Source: Cytidiella melzeri
Taxonomy: Eukaryota > Basidiomycota > Agaricomycetes > Polyporales > Irpicaceae
Length of the DNA stretch: 64,000 bases
Assembly: GCA_022592445.1 (NCBI GenBank)
Contig: JABYQR010000059.1
Coordinates: forward strand, 103,761-167,760
Direction of reading: 5' to 3'
The position numbers and the translations under genes were made by a program. Within the stretch, counting starts at the first letter, position 1, and every line of letters starts with the position of its first letter. The notes under the pieces are model-generated. The model did not search any database and was not told the origin of the DNA. It saw only the letters and a list, made by a program, of their open reading frames with translations. Below, one piece after another: positions 10,505 to 21,849 of the stretch.

Positions 10505-11032
10505 ATGTCAGCTGCATCTACCAATGACAACCCGCCTCGAGTTTGCCTCTACTGTCCCACCGTTCCCCACCTACCCGACGGTTGCTGCCCTTACCGCCTG
10601 CGCCCGCGCAAGGTTCTACGCCGTTACCCCATCATCCCCGCGCCCACGCCGCCGCCAGAGCCCTAAGCAGCGCCTACGGTCTCCCCTGAGAGATCAACTT
10701 CTAAATCACCCTCACCAGCGTCGTCCGTCGCCTCCGTCACGGACTCGCTTGATAACTGCTCTCACTGCAACACTCAGAGCGACCACCCAATTCCCCTACG
10801 TACAGGACCTTTTGTCCCGCTCGACTGCAATCGCCTGCGCGCGCCGCACCCAGCTTGTTGGCTGTCACCAGACTTTGAGGGCGGGGACCACGGGTGCGAA
10901 CTAGTGCAGTTCAATCTTACCAGCTCTACCGACGTCGTCGTTGGCCACGCATTCGCCTGCAATACGCATCGCCGCTCGGGAGGTGTTGTTCTACACTACC
11001 GCCCCCGCGTGCAGTCTGTCGAGTCCAATTGA
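10505..11032 (+). pseudogene. unrecognised Cys-containing ORF with one in-frame stop
   Basis: An ATG at 10505 opens a frame that runs to TGA at 11030-11032 with only one interruption, a TAA at 10664-10666. The first 53 codons include VCLYCPTVPHLPDGCCPYRL; the second part includes NCSHCNTQ and HPACWLSPDFEGG. A TATA-like box lies 150 bp upstream. I recognise no family. GC-rich sequence can stay open by chance, so it may be spurious; otherwise it is a recently broken gene of the element's left arm. Confidence 0.3.
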
Positions 11033-11537
11033 CTGCGATTTCACATAGCCTTCCGCTGCGACTCGCGCTCCATTAGCTTATCTTTCTCTTATGTTTCCTT
11101 TCGACTTCGTTATACGGCGTTTGCTTTTCACTGCGTTATTTTACTGCGTTACTGTGTTGCGTTTCACCTTCACTGCGTCGAGCTTACTGCGTTCACTTTC
11201 ACTGCGCCCGCGTTTTACAGCGACCATTCATCTTCACCAGCGACCGCGTTTTGTGTTCGAGATTCCTATTGCGCCTGCGTTTTCCATCCGTGTTTCCCCG
11301 CGCGCCGTCTTACTACAAGTCGCGAGGTCTCCCGCGCGTTCTCTTTGAGACACGCTATAACTCTTTTGCTTTTACCGCGCCGACTTGCCTTTTTACCCGC
11401 GATACACGTGGTAGTTGCCCGCCTAGCTCCCTGCGCATACACTTTATCATAAACCTTGTCGCTCTTTTTTTAGCACCAGTAAAACTAGGACTCTAAGACC
11501 ACCTCGCACACTTTAACACTTCCGCGCTTCCACACCT

Positions 11538-11912
11538 TTACACTTCTATTGCCACTTCGTGGGTGGTTGTGTTGTCTTTAAGATTGTTCTTAGTTTGAAG
11601 CGTGACTAAGTGTCTCACCGCGAGGTCTCCCCATTCGTTGCGTGAAGTGCACAGCAGGGAGGCAGGCACCAGTGCAATTTCGCTGCACTGAGGCTCGGCA
11701 ACATCTAAGAAGAGCTGTAAGAACATGTTAGCACAGGTATCATAGTAATGCCAATATTTTCTGACGCTTTCCGCCGCCGCACTTTCCACGGGAGAGACAG
11801 CATTCTGGCGGAAAGGAGGAGGAGCAGCTGAGGGAGCAGATAATGGGACTGCTGGGGCTTTCTTGCGTGAATTTTTCTGATCTTTGGCTGTTTTAAATAT
11901 AGGAGTATTCAT
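11538..11912 (-). CDS. hypothetical 124-aa ORF in the element's left arm
   Basis: Starts MNTPIFKTAKDQKNSRKKAP, then a Pro/Ala-rich stretch and SVRKYWHYYDTCANMFLQLF. An internal GTGAGA after GDLA could be a splice donor, so the true protein may be shorter or multi-exon. No family recognised. In the restored element it would be read in the same direction as RecQ. Confidence 0.3.
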   Translation of the reverse strand: MNTPIFKTAKDQKNSRKKAPAVPLSAPSAAPPPFRQNAVSPVESAAAESVRKYWHYYDTCANMFLQLFLDVAEPQCSEIALVPASLLCTSRNEWGDLAVRHLVTLQTKNNLKDNTTTHEVAIEV

Positions 11913-12299
11913 ATTAATATTCTAACACATTTAAAGACGAGGAGAAGGAGAGATAAACGAGAACGAGAGGATGCAAGCGGAGGTCGCATGCAGTAATATT
12001 GAAAGCGCCCACTCGCGGACGCATTCAAGACGCGAGAATGAACGGTCACGTGCATTTGATGGGCTGTCACAGGCTGTGACTTGAGCCAAAAGTGAGCATA
12101 GCTTACTATCCCTCGGTCATATCACTTTGTCAGAATTCCTACAGGCAGAAATAGCGCATAGGAATGTGTTTCTGCAATTTCAAGTGGGTAGCACAAAAAT
12201 TGATCAAAGTTATATTCGTTTACACCTCACACTGAGGGCGCTTCAATGTGTGACCTATTGTGACACAGTCAAAACTTGGAGTCGCTCTGTCCTTCGATG

Positions 12300-12382
12300 C
12301 GGTCATGTGCGAATGATCTACACCCAATCACTACAAAGTTCACCAGACGTTCGGGGAGCGAGCTGTCTTTTTTCTCGCCATC
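12300..12382. repeat. left TIR, inner fragment (inverted)
   Basis: Contains GATCTACACCCAATC and CACCAGACGT, matching the right TIR at about 21870-21905 (GATCTACACCCAATCT, CACCAGAC). It ends in CCATC (12378-12382), the left Copia target duplication. With 1541-1589 it makes up one complete TIR. Confidence 0.8.
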
Positions 12383-12672
12383 TGTTGTAATGTATGACGC
12401 GCCATCACTACACATATGTGGAAGTCCCGACAACCCAACTGATTCCTTTACTTCCGAGTATACATTTATCTATTCCATTTTAGTTCCTCATCGGTATCTC
12501 TATATTTGTATCATCCCTCTCCACTTCATTCCGCGCATCCGTACATTTCTTACTTGCTTATTTCATCTTATCCTCTTTTCTATATACTTATAAAAACCCT
12601 GTAATTGGTTGTCTAAATATTCATTCACTCTTGCTATCTCTCGTGCACTTGAACGCCTCTCGCATCACAACA
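12383..12672 (+). repeat. Copia 5' LTR (290 bp)
   Basis: Begins TGTTGTAATG and ends CATCACAACA, so it has the inverted ends TGTTGT and ACAACA. Flanked on the left by CCATC, the same 5-bp duplication found beyond the far end of the 3' LTR at 1585-1589. A TATA-like ATACTTATAAAAAC occurs near 12585. Confidence 0.9.
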
Positions 12673-12690
12673 GGTTATGAGCCCCGCGCT
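12673..12690 (+). promoter_or_regulatory. primer-binding site (half-tRNA type)
   Basis: GGTTATGAGCCC directly follows the 5' LTR. It is complementary to the anticodon arm of initiator tRNA-Met (GGGCTCATAACC), the internal primer used by Drosophila copia-type elements, rather than to a tRNA 3' end. Confidence 0.75.
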
Positions 12691-12821
12691 CTAATTGCAC
12701 GAGAATCTCTTTCCATCAAGCTCTATACTTGAACCTTATTCAAATCCAGGCGACAGTACGTCGGCATTACGCCCGTAGGCCATCATTACTGTTATCTCTT
12801 GATCTTGTGATTAGATCTACT

Positions 12822-15800
12822 ATGGCGACAACTACTGCCGCAGCTTCCAAGACGTCGGGCAGCTATTGTATTGAACCACTGAAGGGCGCCAAGAACTATA
12901 TTACTTGGCGCGTCCAAATTACGGACATTCTCACGGACATGGGGCTGTGGGAATACACTTCAGGAGACACCACCAAGCCCGCTGATGCAGTACAAGCTGC
13001 CGAGTGGACCAAGAAGGATTGGAAGGCGCTTACAACCATCCGACTCCGCGTTTCAAACGCAATGATGGCGCATGTGATTTCTGCCAGTACTTCGAAGAAT
13101 GCCTTCGACACACTTTCCAACCTTTTCAATAACGAAGGTGCAGTTGCTCTAATTGTTTTACGTCGCTGTTTTCTTCGTTACCAGATCCCTGAGGAGGGCG
13201 ATCTTGGTCAAGAACTCCGCAAAATCAAAGGACTTTGGCAGGAGATCAACTTGGTACAGACGCCGAAGATCTCCGACAACGAACTAGCCTCCGTCATTCT
13301 TACGGCACTACCGCACTCCTGGGATCCCCTGATCTCATCAATCTCACTTGACAACACTCTGACATCAGCCAACATTATTGGGCGTAGTCTACAAGAAGAC
13401 AATCACCGAAAGGAACGCACAACAGCCGAAACTAGTTTATATGCGCATACCCAACGCCAAAGATCAAAGTTTTGCGCCGGAGTATTCTGCCACGGCTGCG
13501 GAAAAGAAGGACATATCAAACCTGAATCTCGAAGTGGTGGGAAGAATAAGGAAGATGGTAAGAAGGAAGGGCAAGCGAAGGAAAGGAAAGGAAAGGACAA
13601 AAGTAAGAACAAGAGATCATACGCTCATATCGCCGAAGAAGAGGAAAACGGCGATAGTAACACCGAGCCCAAGGAATACGCTTTCCCGGCTACAGAGAAT
13701 GTTTCCGCTGTGCCCACCGGTACTTGGCTTGGCGATTCCGGAACTTCTTCGCACATCATCAATGACAGATCTCTATTCATTACCTTTTCCCCCATCAAAA
13801 GTTCTATCCACGGTGTTGGGAACTGCTCAAGCCTCGGACGCGGCGATGTGCGAATTGCGTTTATCACAAAGCAAGGAACCGTTCCGGTCATACTCAAGGA
13901 CGCGTTATACGCACCATCAATGAGATTTAATCTTATTTCCTTAGGAAGACTCACAAGCGCAGGCCTCTCATACGAAAGCAAAGGTGCGGCACTTTTTATC
14001 AAAAACGGATCAAAAGTAATCGGACATGGAACCAAATCCGGCAACCTTTATCGAATGGCCGTCAAATCCATCAACGCGATTTCAATGATTGCTCGCTTCG
14101 ATCGCTCCTGGTATGAATGGCATTGCGCCCTTGGCCACATCAATAAGGGACAGTTGGAAGAGATGCACCGCAATGGTTTAGTATCAGGTATGAACGTTGA
14201 TACTACGTCAGATGATGATTTTGTTTGTGAAGCATGCATCACTGCGAAACACACTCGCGCATCAATTCCACTCCGGACTTTACGCAAGATCTCACAGATT
14301 GGGGAGATCATCTTTTCCGATATCTGGGGACCAGTGACTACGAATTCCATTGCGGTTCATTCCTATATGATCTCATTTACAGACAGAAAATCACGTTTTG
14401 TCTGGGTTCAATTCATGAAAGATCGGGACGAAGCCGAACAGAAACTCGAGGAACTTGACGCGTTCATCAAGAACCAATTAGGTTGCCGCATCAAATCCTT
14501 GCGTGTTGACAATGCAAAGGAGTATGTCCAAGGAAAGATGAAATCTTACACTGATAGGCGCGGCATCAGACTAGAGCCTACAACACCCTACACCCCTGAA
14601 TACAATGGCGTATCAGAGCGACTTAACCGAACTCTGGTCGAACATGCTCGCGCTATGTTAATTTTGCGCTGGCTTCCAAAATATCTATGGGAGGAAGCAA
14701 TCTCTTACGCCGCTTATGTCAAGAACAGATCTCCAACGCGCGCATTACCGCATTTGACTCCATTCGAAGCGCTCTGGAAGAAGAAACCAGATGTTAGCAA
14801 CATACACAAATTCAGTGAAGATTGCTGGGTACGTGTAAACGTATCTTTGTCCAAACTCAACGCGCGATCAGTCAAACAAACATTTGTTGGAATCAAAGAA
14901 GGGACCAAAGGATTTAGGTACTTGGTACCTGAATCTCGGAAAATTCTTACATCGCGTGAGGTTATTTTTCCGCACTCTGATGACCTTACGGCACCGATTG
15001 TCGAAACCACTACCAATCTTGAGGGGGAGAAATCTATACAGTCACCCAAAGTTCCTATTCAAACCAAGAATGAAGTGGTTCCTACCCGCTCTCTTCATGA
15101 CAAACCCCGGCTCAATTACTTGAAACTCAATGATGGCCCACAGAAGACCCTTCAGTTGCTGACTGCCAAGCCTAAGTCGAAGATTACTACTGTACCTGTA
15201 TCCGAACCGTCGGATCAGGGGGAGTTGCCATCAGTCTCGGAGATACCGTCCGCCAAAACGGACGCAAACATGTGTTTTATCGCTGATGCCTCAGATTCGC
15301 CTCAGTCATTTGACGAAGTTAGGAAGCGCGATGACTGGCCTCTTTGGAAAGAGGCTATGGACAAAGAGATGGCACAATTGGACAAATTAGGCACTTATTC
15401 AATGGCAGACCTTCCTGCTGATCGCAAGGCCGTCGGATGCCGATGGGTATTCACCGTTAAACGTGACGTGAATGGTAACATTCTCAAGTACAAGGCACGT
15501 CTTCTGCGCAGGGTTTTTCCCAGATCCCTGGTCAAGATTTCTTTGCGACTCATGCCCCTGTCATTCGACTCGAGACTTTTTGCACTATCATTTCAATTGT
15601 TGCTCATCTCGATCTCGAACTCCATCAGGTTGACGTCGTTGGGGCATATCTAAACTCCCCACTCCAGGAGGACATCTACATGAAGCAAGCGCCCGGCTAT
15701 GAAGATAATTCGCCGCGTGTATACCGCCTGCACAAGGCGCTCTATGGACTCAAGCAGGCTGGCCGTGCCTGGCGCGCAGAACTCAATCGCGTTCTGCTTG

Positions 15801-16019
15801 AGGCCCTCGGATTCACGCGCTCTCAAGCCAATCCGTGTCTCTATTATTGCGGAAACAAATCAGATTTTACGCTCATTGGTACTCATGTCGACGACTGCCT
15901 CGTGGCATCATCTGATCCAAAGGCCATAAACATTTTGAAAGACGATCTCAAACGCTACTTCAACATCACGGATCTCGGAGAAGCCACACTTTACGTCGGA
16001 ATACAGATTGCTCGCCTGC
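12822..16019 (+). pseudogene. Copia gag-pol, N-terminal part (gag, PR, IN, RT)
   Basis: ATG at 12822. The order is: a gag domain (MATTTAAASKTSGS onward); a zinc knuckle CHGCGKEGHIKPES whose last Cys is missing; aspartic protease (GDSGTSSHI); GAG-pre-integrase (WHCALGH, CEACITAKH); integrase core (SDIWGP, LRVDNAKEY, YNGVSERLNRT); then Copia RT (GCRWVFTVKRDVNGN). A one-base loss at about 15504, just after KYKARL, shifts the frame. The shifted frame continues HQVDVVGAYLNSPLQED, ALYGLKQAGRAW and THVDDCLVASS to GIQIARL at the inversion breakpoint. The rest of pol is at 8888-8044 on the other strand. It nested in the left TIR of the RecQ/DUF6589 element. Confidence 0.9.
16003..16019 (+). repeat. 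inversion breakpoint repeat, copy 2 (17 bp)
   Basis: ACAGATTGCTCGCCTGC; left of it is Copia RT, right of it RecQ helicase domain 2. Inverse of 8872-8888. Confidence 0.9.
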
Positions 16020-18961
16020 CCAAGGGTGCGAAGGAGTTGGAGAGTCTCGAGTTTCTCATTTCCGAAGCTTACACGAGCAAAGAGCTCAAACGCGCTATTG
16101 TTTATGTGAACTCACGCGACTTGGCTAAAGTAGTGTGCGAGCATCTTCAAAGTAAAGTGCCTCCAGAATATCATTCCCGCATAGACTTCATTCACAGCTT
16201 ACGGCACCCCCTTGCAAAAAAGCGTACAATGCGCCTTTATCGTGAGGGTCGCATCAAGATACTGATCGCAACAGAGGTTGCAGGAATGGTAAGGAATTAA
16301 TTGATCACATCTGTACAAACCAGCAAAGCTGACTACATGACAGGGTATGGACATTTCCGACATACGACGGGTCATCCAGTTCAAAGTCACGTCTACTCTA
16401 AGCGAGTGGATGCAGCATTTTGGCCGTGCTGGTAGAGATGGAGAACCTGCGGAGGCTATTCTGTTCGTCGAGCCATCTGTCTATCAGCTGACAAAGAAAC
16501 GGGTGACAAGAGTATTACAAGGATCCAAGAACTCTGCAGCTGAGAAGAAGGATGAGGTGACCATCAAGCGCGAGAATATTGAGATTGCTCTTGATAAAAG
16601 ACCTTCGGTGTTGAAGCGTGCTTGGGATGTTATCGACGAAGACCAGGAGGATGAAGATCAAGCACCAGCTGCTGAGGATTGTGAAGATGATGAGGTCAGT
16701 ATCGTCGAGCCCGAGCCTGGCATGGTTAGTGTGGGGGAGGAGGGGGGTGCAGATGCTGAGGAAGAGGAGGCTGCGGTTGTCACAGATTTTCAATGTTTCT
16801 ACAAGACTTGCCTTACCAGGCAACGGTATTATTGGGAATATTTAAGCGCTTGTCAAGCGCTTATCCAGCGCTTATCCGGCGTCTATTTAGGCGCTTATCC
16901 AGCGCTTATCCAGCGCTTATCAGGCGCCTATTCCGGCGCTTATTCTCAGTGCCTATCAATTGATGCGCTGATGCGCCTCCTGTCTCTGATGCGCTGATGC
17001 GCTCCTTTCCTTATCTGTGTATCACATGATAGAACTCTCTGGAACATTGTGGAACATGCTGGAACTATGATGTCATAGTATAGAACATTCCATTAGATGA
17101 TGTCATAGTTCCTAGAACCTTCTGGAAAAGTCTAGCCTTGTCTTAGAACAAGCTAGAACAAGTCTAGCCTTGGAGCTGGGTCATGGGGTCAGGTCATGGG
17201 GACAATTGCTATTGGTTGATTATTGAAGTGGCACCACTAGGGCATAGGGCATGCTTAGTAAGGTAGATTACTTTGCTTACTCATGTAGGTATTAGGGGTC
17301 TTAGGGTAGTACCTGGGGTCCTCCCCTTCATGTATATATAGAGGCACTCCTGAGGGCATATCCCCTCAGTCTTATCCACTCTGTTGATAAAGGACTACCT
17401 TGTACTCTCCAGTACTTCGCTCACCACACCTCTTACTCTCTATATCTCTATCTCTCCCTCAAGTTAACCACTTATCTGGTGAGTGTAACCTTAACTGTTA
17501 CAGCGGTCATCCAAGCAGGTGACACCGAGGTAGATCTAGCACCAACAGATGTTGCGACTGTTCCTGTCGCAACATCTGCTGCTGATGGCGAGAACAGTCT
17601 TGATGCTGCGTTGTCTCCGGAGATAGAACCCCGCAAGAACCTTGAACAAGGCATGCGGCAGATGGCTACTACAGACGGCTGCTGTCGTGATGTCTACAAT
17701 GTCATCTTTCAGAACCCGCAGAGAGGCAGATGTATGTTCAAGCTTTTCCCTCAGTTCTGCTGCTGATTTTTTGTTAGCTATTGGTGAAAACTGTGGCAAC
17801 TGCGACAATTGCATCCGTAACCTCAAGGCACGCACTGTTTGTCTGACAGCCCATCAGCAGTATATTGCGGACTTGGTGGACAGAATCGGTGTATGTCTAC
17901 CTGACCCTCCTAATGATTCCCTCCATGTCAAGAAGCAGAGGCGTACTGGAGAACATTGTCAGAGTATTCTCAATGCTCTATACGAGTTTTGTTACAAGCA
18001 CTGGACCCGACATCATAAGCGGTGCTCGTGGGAATCAGACGAATTACTACCCAACAAGACCGCTGCGTTTCTTGCAACAAACGCTCATGTACGTACCCCA
18101 GAAGACTTGAAGACTTTCCTATTGGATTGGGCATATTTGGACCAGATTGGCGCACTTGCGCTTGCCCGTGTACAGGCCGCAGAAGACCATTGGCACGAGA
18201 CTCAAGGTACCGTGGACTGTATGATGATTCTGTCACTGAAAGCAACAGAAACACCAAAACAGACTAAGGACCGTTACAATGAAAATTGGCGCAAGAGGCG
18301 CAAAACTCTCAAGGCAACACCAGCCGTCAAGATGGATGAAAATCTTCCAGGCACGCTGAAGTTGGACTTGAGCTTATCTATGTCTCTTCCCTTGACCGCG
18401 TTGACACTTGCATCACTTTCTTCAAAGCCTGCGCCTCTGCCTTTGCCACCTGTGCCTCAACTCTCCAAACCCGCAGCAGATGCTATACCTTTGACCTGGC
18501 TCTCGAACGAAACTCCTCTTAGTTGGGCACCTCAAACCCGGACCCCGTCTATCAGAAAGCATTCGAAAGCTTGCAGCCAAGTTTCCTCAAAGGCTGCAAA
18601 GCCACAACAAACTCGGCGCGGTCGCACTAATTCTAGTCAGCAATCGGCTGCCGTTGCTTCATCCTCTCGCATAACTCTTGACAAATCTCCACCATTGACT
18701 CGTGCTCCAAGCAGCTTCTTTACGTTCTCAATGCTTTTGCCACCACAATCTCTCAAACCAGCCCCCAGTCCAGCTGTCTTTGCTATGTTGGAACACATGT
18801 TTCATGCTTCCGAGTCTCTAGCCTCCCATTCTGCTCCCTCTGATATCTCCGCTTCAGTGCCGTCTCAGTCCACACAAGATATTGACACAACACAACCACG
18901 TCGTCCAAAGCCTCGACAAAGGACCAAGATCCATGAAGATTATCATATGCGCCTCAGATGA
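16020..18961 (+). pseudogene. RecQ-type helicase, C-terminal half
   Basis: Starts at the breakpoint with PKGAKELESLEFLI. Helicase C follows: AIVYVNSRDLAKV, DFIHSL, ILIATEVAGM, an intron (16289-16343), then GMDISDIRRVIQF, and motif VI (QHFGRAGRDGEPAEA). An acidic linker follows. The gene is broken at 16778-17502 by a solo LTR and resumes in frame. Another intron (17732-17777, GTATGT donor) leads into a zinc-binding CGNCDNC motif, then a Ser/Pro-rich tail ending at TGA 18959-18961. Removing the LTR and the inversion would rejoin one helicase gene. Its stop lies 43 bp from the stop of the DUF6589 gene, a tail-to-tail pair. Confidence 0.85.
16778..17502 (+). repeat. solo LTR of a Ty3-type element inside RecQ (725 bp)
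   Basis: Starts TGTCACAG and ends CTGTTACA, flanked by the 5-bp duplication GCGGT (16773-16777 and 17503-17507). The insertion sits between two in-frame RecQ codons. A TATATATA box lies at about 17333-17340. Near its start is a tandem array of GCGCTTATCC-like units (about 16845-16965). Related copies: 27950-28604, 32165-32794, 39919-40595, 45130-45794. Confidence 0.93.
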
Positions 18962-19004
18962 TAACTGTACTGTAGCTCATGTATAATCTCGATACGCACA
19001 ATAT

Positions 19005-21773
19005 CTATAGAATTGTCATTGATGAGTTTGTCTCTGAGGCTCGCTGATCTCCTCCCTCAACAACCTCCGGATCCTCCCAAATCTCTGTTGCTGCGCGGCT
19101 CACCAGTCGTTTCTCTGACCAACGGCCTATTGTGGCCTGGAGCTTGACAATGTTGCTACCAAGAGCAACGAAGTCCTTCGCACGTCGTGAGGAGTCCAGT
19201 TGTTGCTTTGGGGTATAGATGTGAACTTGAGATAATTTGTAGGCTGCTTGTAGCTGTGTGATATCCTTCTCTTTGTCGGGGGAAGAGTGGCTCTTACCGC
19301 GAGAGAAATGATTAAAATCGGCCTCAACGTGATCTTTCACCTTGCGTAGGGTTGGAATTGCAGCAGAAATCTTTTGGATGTATTCCCATGTAGCATACGG
19401 TCCGTAAACCATGAAAATCGACTGCACGAAGTCAGCATTTACATACCCAGAGTGAAGCTCAATTGTACCTTAATATCTCTAATGTTATGCTCTTGAAGCA
19501 TGTCAAACGCCAAAAAGGCTTTGCCGTTGTTGGTATTTGCCAGCCAACAGTAACGCAGAATGAACTCCCTGAGACCTGCTGTGAGAACCAATCAGATGTG
19601 TATACCAATGCAAAATGTACCTGAGATCCTCTGGCCACTCGCGAAGCAGACCTTGAAAGAGTTCCAGCATCTCGATTACATACTTCCAGTTGCTGCCACC
19701 GTGGTAGCGGAACAGCAGGCGGGGAAGAAGATCAATCATTCTCCCAACGTCCCCAGTATGCATCGCATTGTCCAAGTTCACGTAGTCGAGAAGATCGCGG
19801 TTGAGGAGTATTTGGTTCATGAAGACATGGTCTTGTTGTGCCGTGTTCCTCTGCTTCTCTTTCTGGTAGGCAAACGTAGATGCGTAGTTCTCTACAATTC
19901 CCTCTGCAAGACTGACTAGAACCTCCGGGCTCTTCTCGCGCAGCTTTGCAAGATGATCAACACCACCAACGACTTCCCACACGTCGAGGATGTGAGCTTC
20001 AAGAATATGGTGGTATGCGTTGCAAACCTTCTGGTGAAAGTTCCCTTGTACTGACATGAAGTGTAGCCCCTTGCATTTCAGAAGGTCAAATGCATGCTTG
20101 AGTCCGCCTATGCCTGTGGTCAGATGCTGCTTGTGGATAGAATCCTCCTGCGCAATTTGCGCATGGAGCCAGCCGAACAGCGCGACAATGTGCTCCATGC
20201 GGTGCCACCAGTTCAAATCTTGGGCACGGATATTCTGGAGGCTGCGAAGGTGGGAAACAGTCAGCTGATCGCCCAACCAGAAGAACAGTTTCTTGTGCGA
20301 CATTCGCTTCTTGGCTGTGTCTGTACCTAGTCCCAGCTGGCGTTCCCACTCCGCTACACACCGGTCGTTGCCTTCAAGCGAGACCTCTTCAATATGAGCA
20401 GTGTCGAGGAGGTACTGCATGCGAACGTGAGCTTTGCCAGTTGGAAGCTGGCGAATGGGGAGGGGGCGTGAGAAGCACGTATCATCCTCATGTGAATACT
20501 TAGTACGGTCGAATTGGGGGGAGTTCAGCAGGATATTGAGGACCCGCCATTTGTTGAAAGCAAAGAGACGTTCACTAGCCTTGCTGTCAAGCTCAAGGAT
20601 TTCGAATGCGGTGATGGGATGATTACATTCGCGCCGCCATTGCTCCTGATAGCTTTGAGCGTCGGGCAAAGGGATGTCCTGACATTCCAGAACATAGACA
20701 GTTGCGGCACAGCCGCTCTCAAAGACTGACTGATTGTCGACGTGTTGCTCGATCTTGTTGAAGCGCACGTTCAGGTTGTCGTACGAGGTGGTGAACTCCT
20801 TGACATGTTCATGGAGGTCTCGCTGCATTGTGTTGCGTTTTGCCTGTGCCAGCTTCTCAAGCCCGATGTACTTCCACTTTTGACTCATTGTCACGCCGAG
20901 CATGTGCGTGGTATTGTTTGCCTTTGCTGAAAGTCCGCACGAGGTAAAATAGATCGACATGAATTTTTGGAATTTACATCTGTGATGCGACCGTCCAAAG
21001 GACAGCATGCTGATGATAGCTACAATAGACTATAAACCTGTAAGCATACAAGCTACCAAAGCCAGCAATGTTACTTACCGGTGCATGATTCTTGTAGGTG
21101 TTGCGTTGCAGCTGCAGAGGCGTCGACAACGCCGCATGCAGTAAGCTCCAGGTCAGAGGAGCTACCCTCTGGTAATTCGCGGTCAGTCTGCTGAGCTTGA
21201 CATTGAGCAAACTCTCCTCTGAGAGCTCTTCAGGAGGAGATAGCACCAACGGCTTGAGGAGCCGCATCTCGCGATTCATACGCATGCGAACATTTTCATC
21301 AGCCCAGCGTTCCATTGTCATTCGAGCGGCCTTGGTGCGAATGGCCTCACCATGTTTGCGCGGGGGCCAGTACCACTTCTCGAGAATCGAGGCTAGCATG
21401 TCGGTATGCATGAGCAAGGTACGTGCGTACCTGATCTTTGCGTCGTCAGTATTGAGCTGGAGGTTCCAGCTCAGATAGTAGAGGAAGTTTGGAAGGTCCA
21501 TCTCCTCCCCAGCCATGTAGTCAATAATCCTTCCCATCTTTGCAGCGATGTCGTGGTGTGGTACTGTCTTGAGATACCTGCGCAGGATTCAGTCCGTGCC
21601 AGGATGCCACTAGCACCTGCGGGCAGCTCTATGTTGTCCAGGTCATCCGTGGGCTCCCCATTGTATTGTTTGTTGTCGTCATGGTCAAGGTCTGGGTCGA
21701 GTTGGTGTGGCATCTTGAGATCCAACGCCCCGAGATAGATTTCGCGCAAAGTTTGAGAGGGAGGGACAAGCAA
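19005..21773 (-). CDS. DUF6589 protein, candidate transposase of the TIR element
   Basis: The supported exons are 21560-21079, 21029-19621, 19568-19469 and 19421-19005. Introns are 47-52 bp; splicing keeps the frame to TAG. Landmarks: HHDIAAKMGRIIDYM, ISMLSFGRSHH, FFWLGDQLTVSHLRSLQ, MEHIVALFGWLHAQIA, WEVVGGVDHLAKLR, HTGDVGRMIDLLPRLLF, YVIEMLELFQGLLREWP and LQEHNIRDIK. These match DUF6589, a domain found in many copies in mushroom genomes, with no assigned function known to me. The conserved GDQLT, GDVG and YxxExLEL acidic residues could form a D-D-E triad (inference). The 5' end is unclear: an upstream frame (21773 to about 21590) needs an intron or a one-base frameshift near 21590. Otherwise apparently intact. 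Confidence 0.8.
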
Positions 21774-21849
21774 GGAGTGTGCAATTCAAGTCGTACTATG
21801 GAGTAGCGTACAGAGCCAATAATTGTAAACGCCCAATCATTTGCGCAGA

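Larger units (their letters stand above)
9841..12299. other. left arm of the RecQ/DUF6589 element (inverted)
   Basis: This 2.4-kb stretch lay between the left TIR and RecQ before the inversion. It holds GC-rich sequence up to about 11050, a pyrimidine-rich stretch with repeated ACTGCGTT-like words (about 11110-11240) and two possible ORFs listed separately. No known family was recognised outside those. Confidence 0.5.

Noticed and set aside
10524..10904. 126-codon Arg/Pro/Thr-rich frame
   Set aside because: It is an out-of-phase reading of the frame starting at 10505; low-complexity translation of GC-rich DNA.
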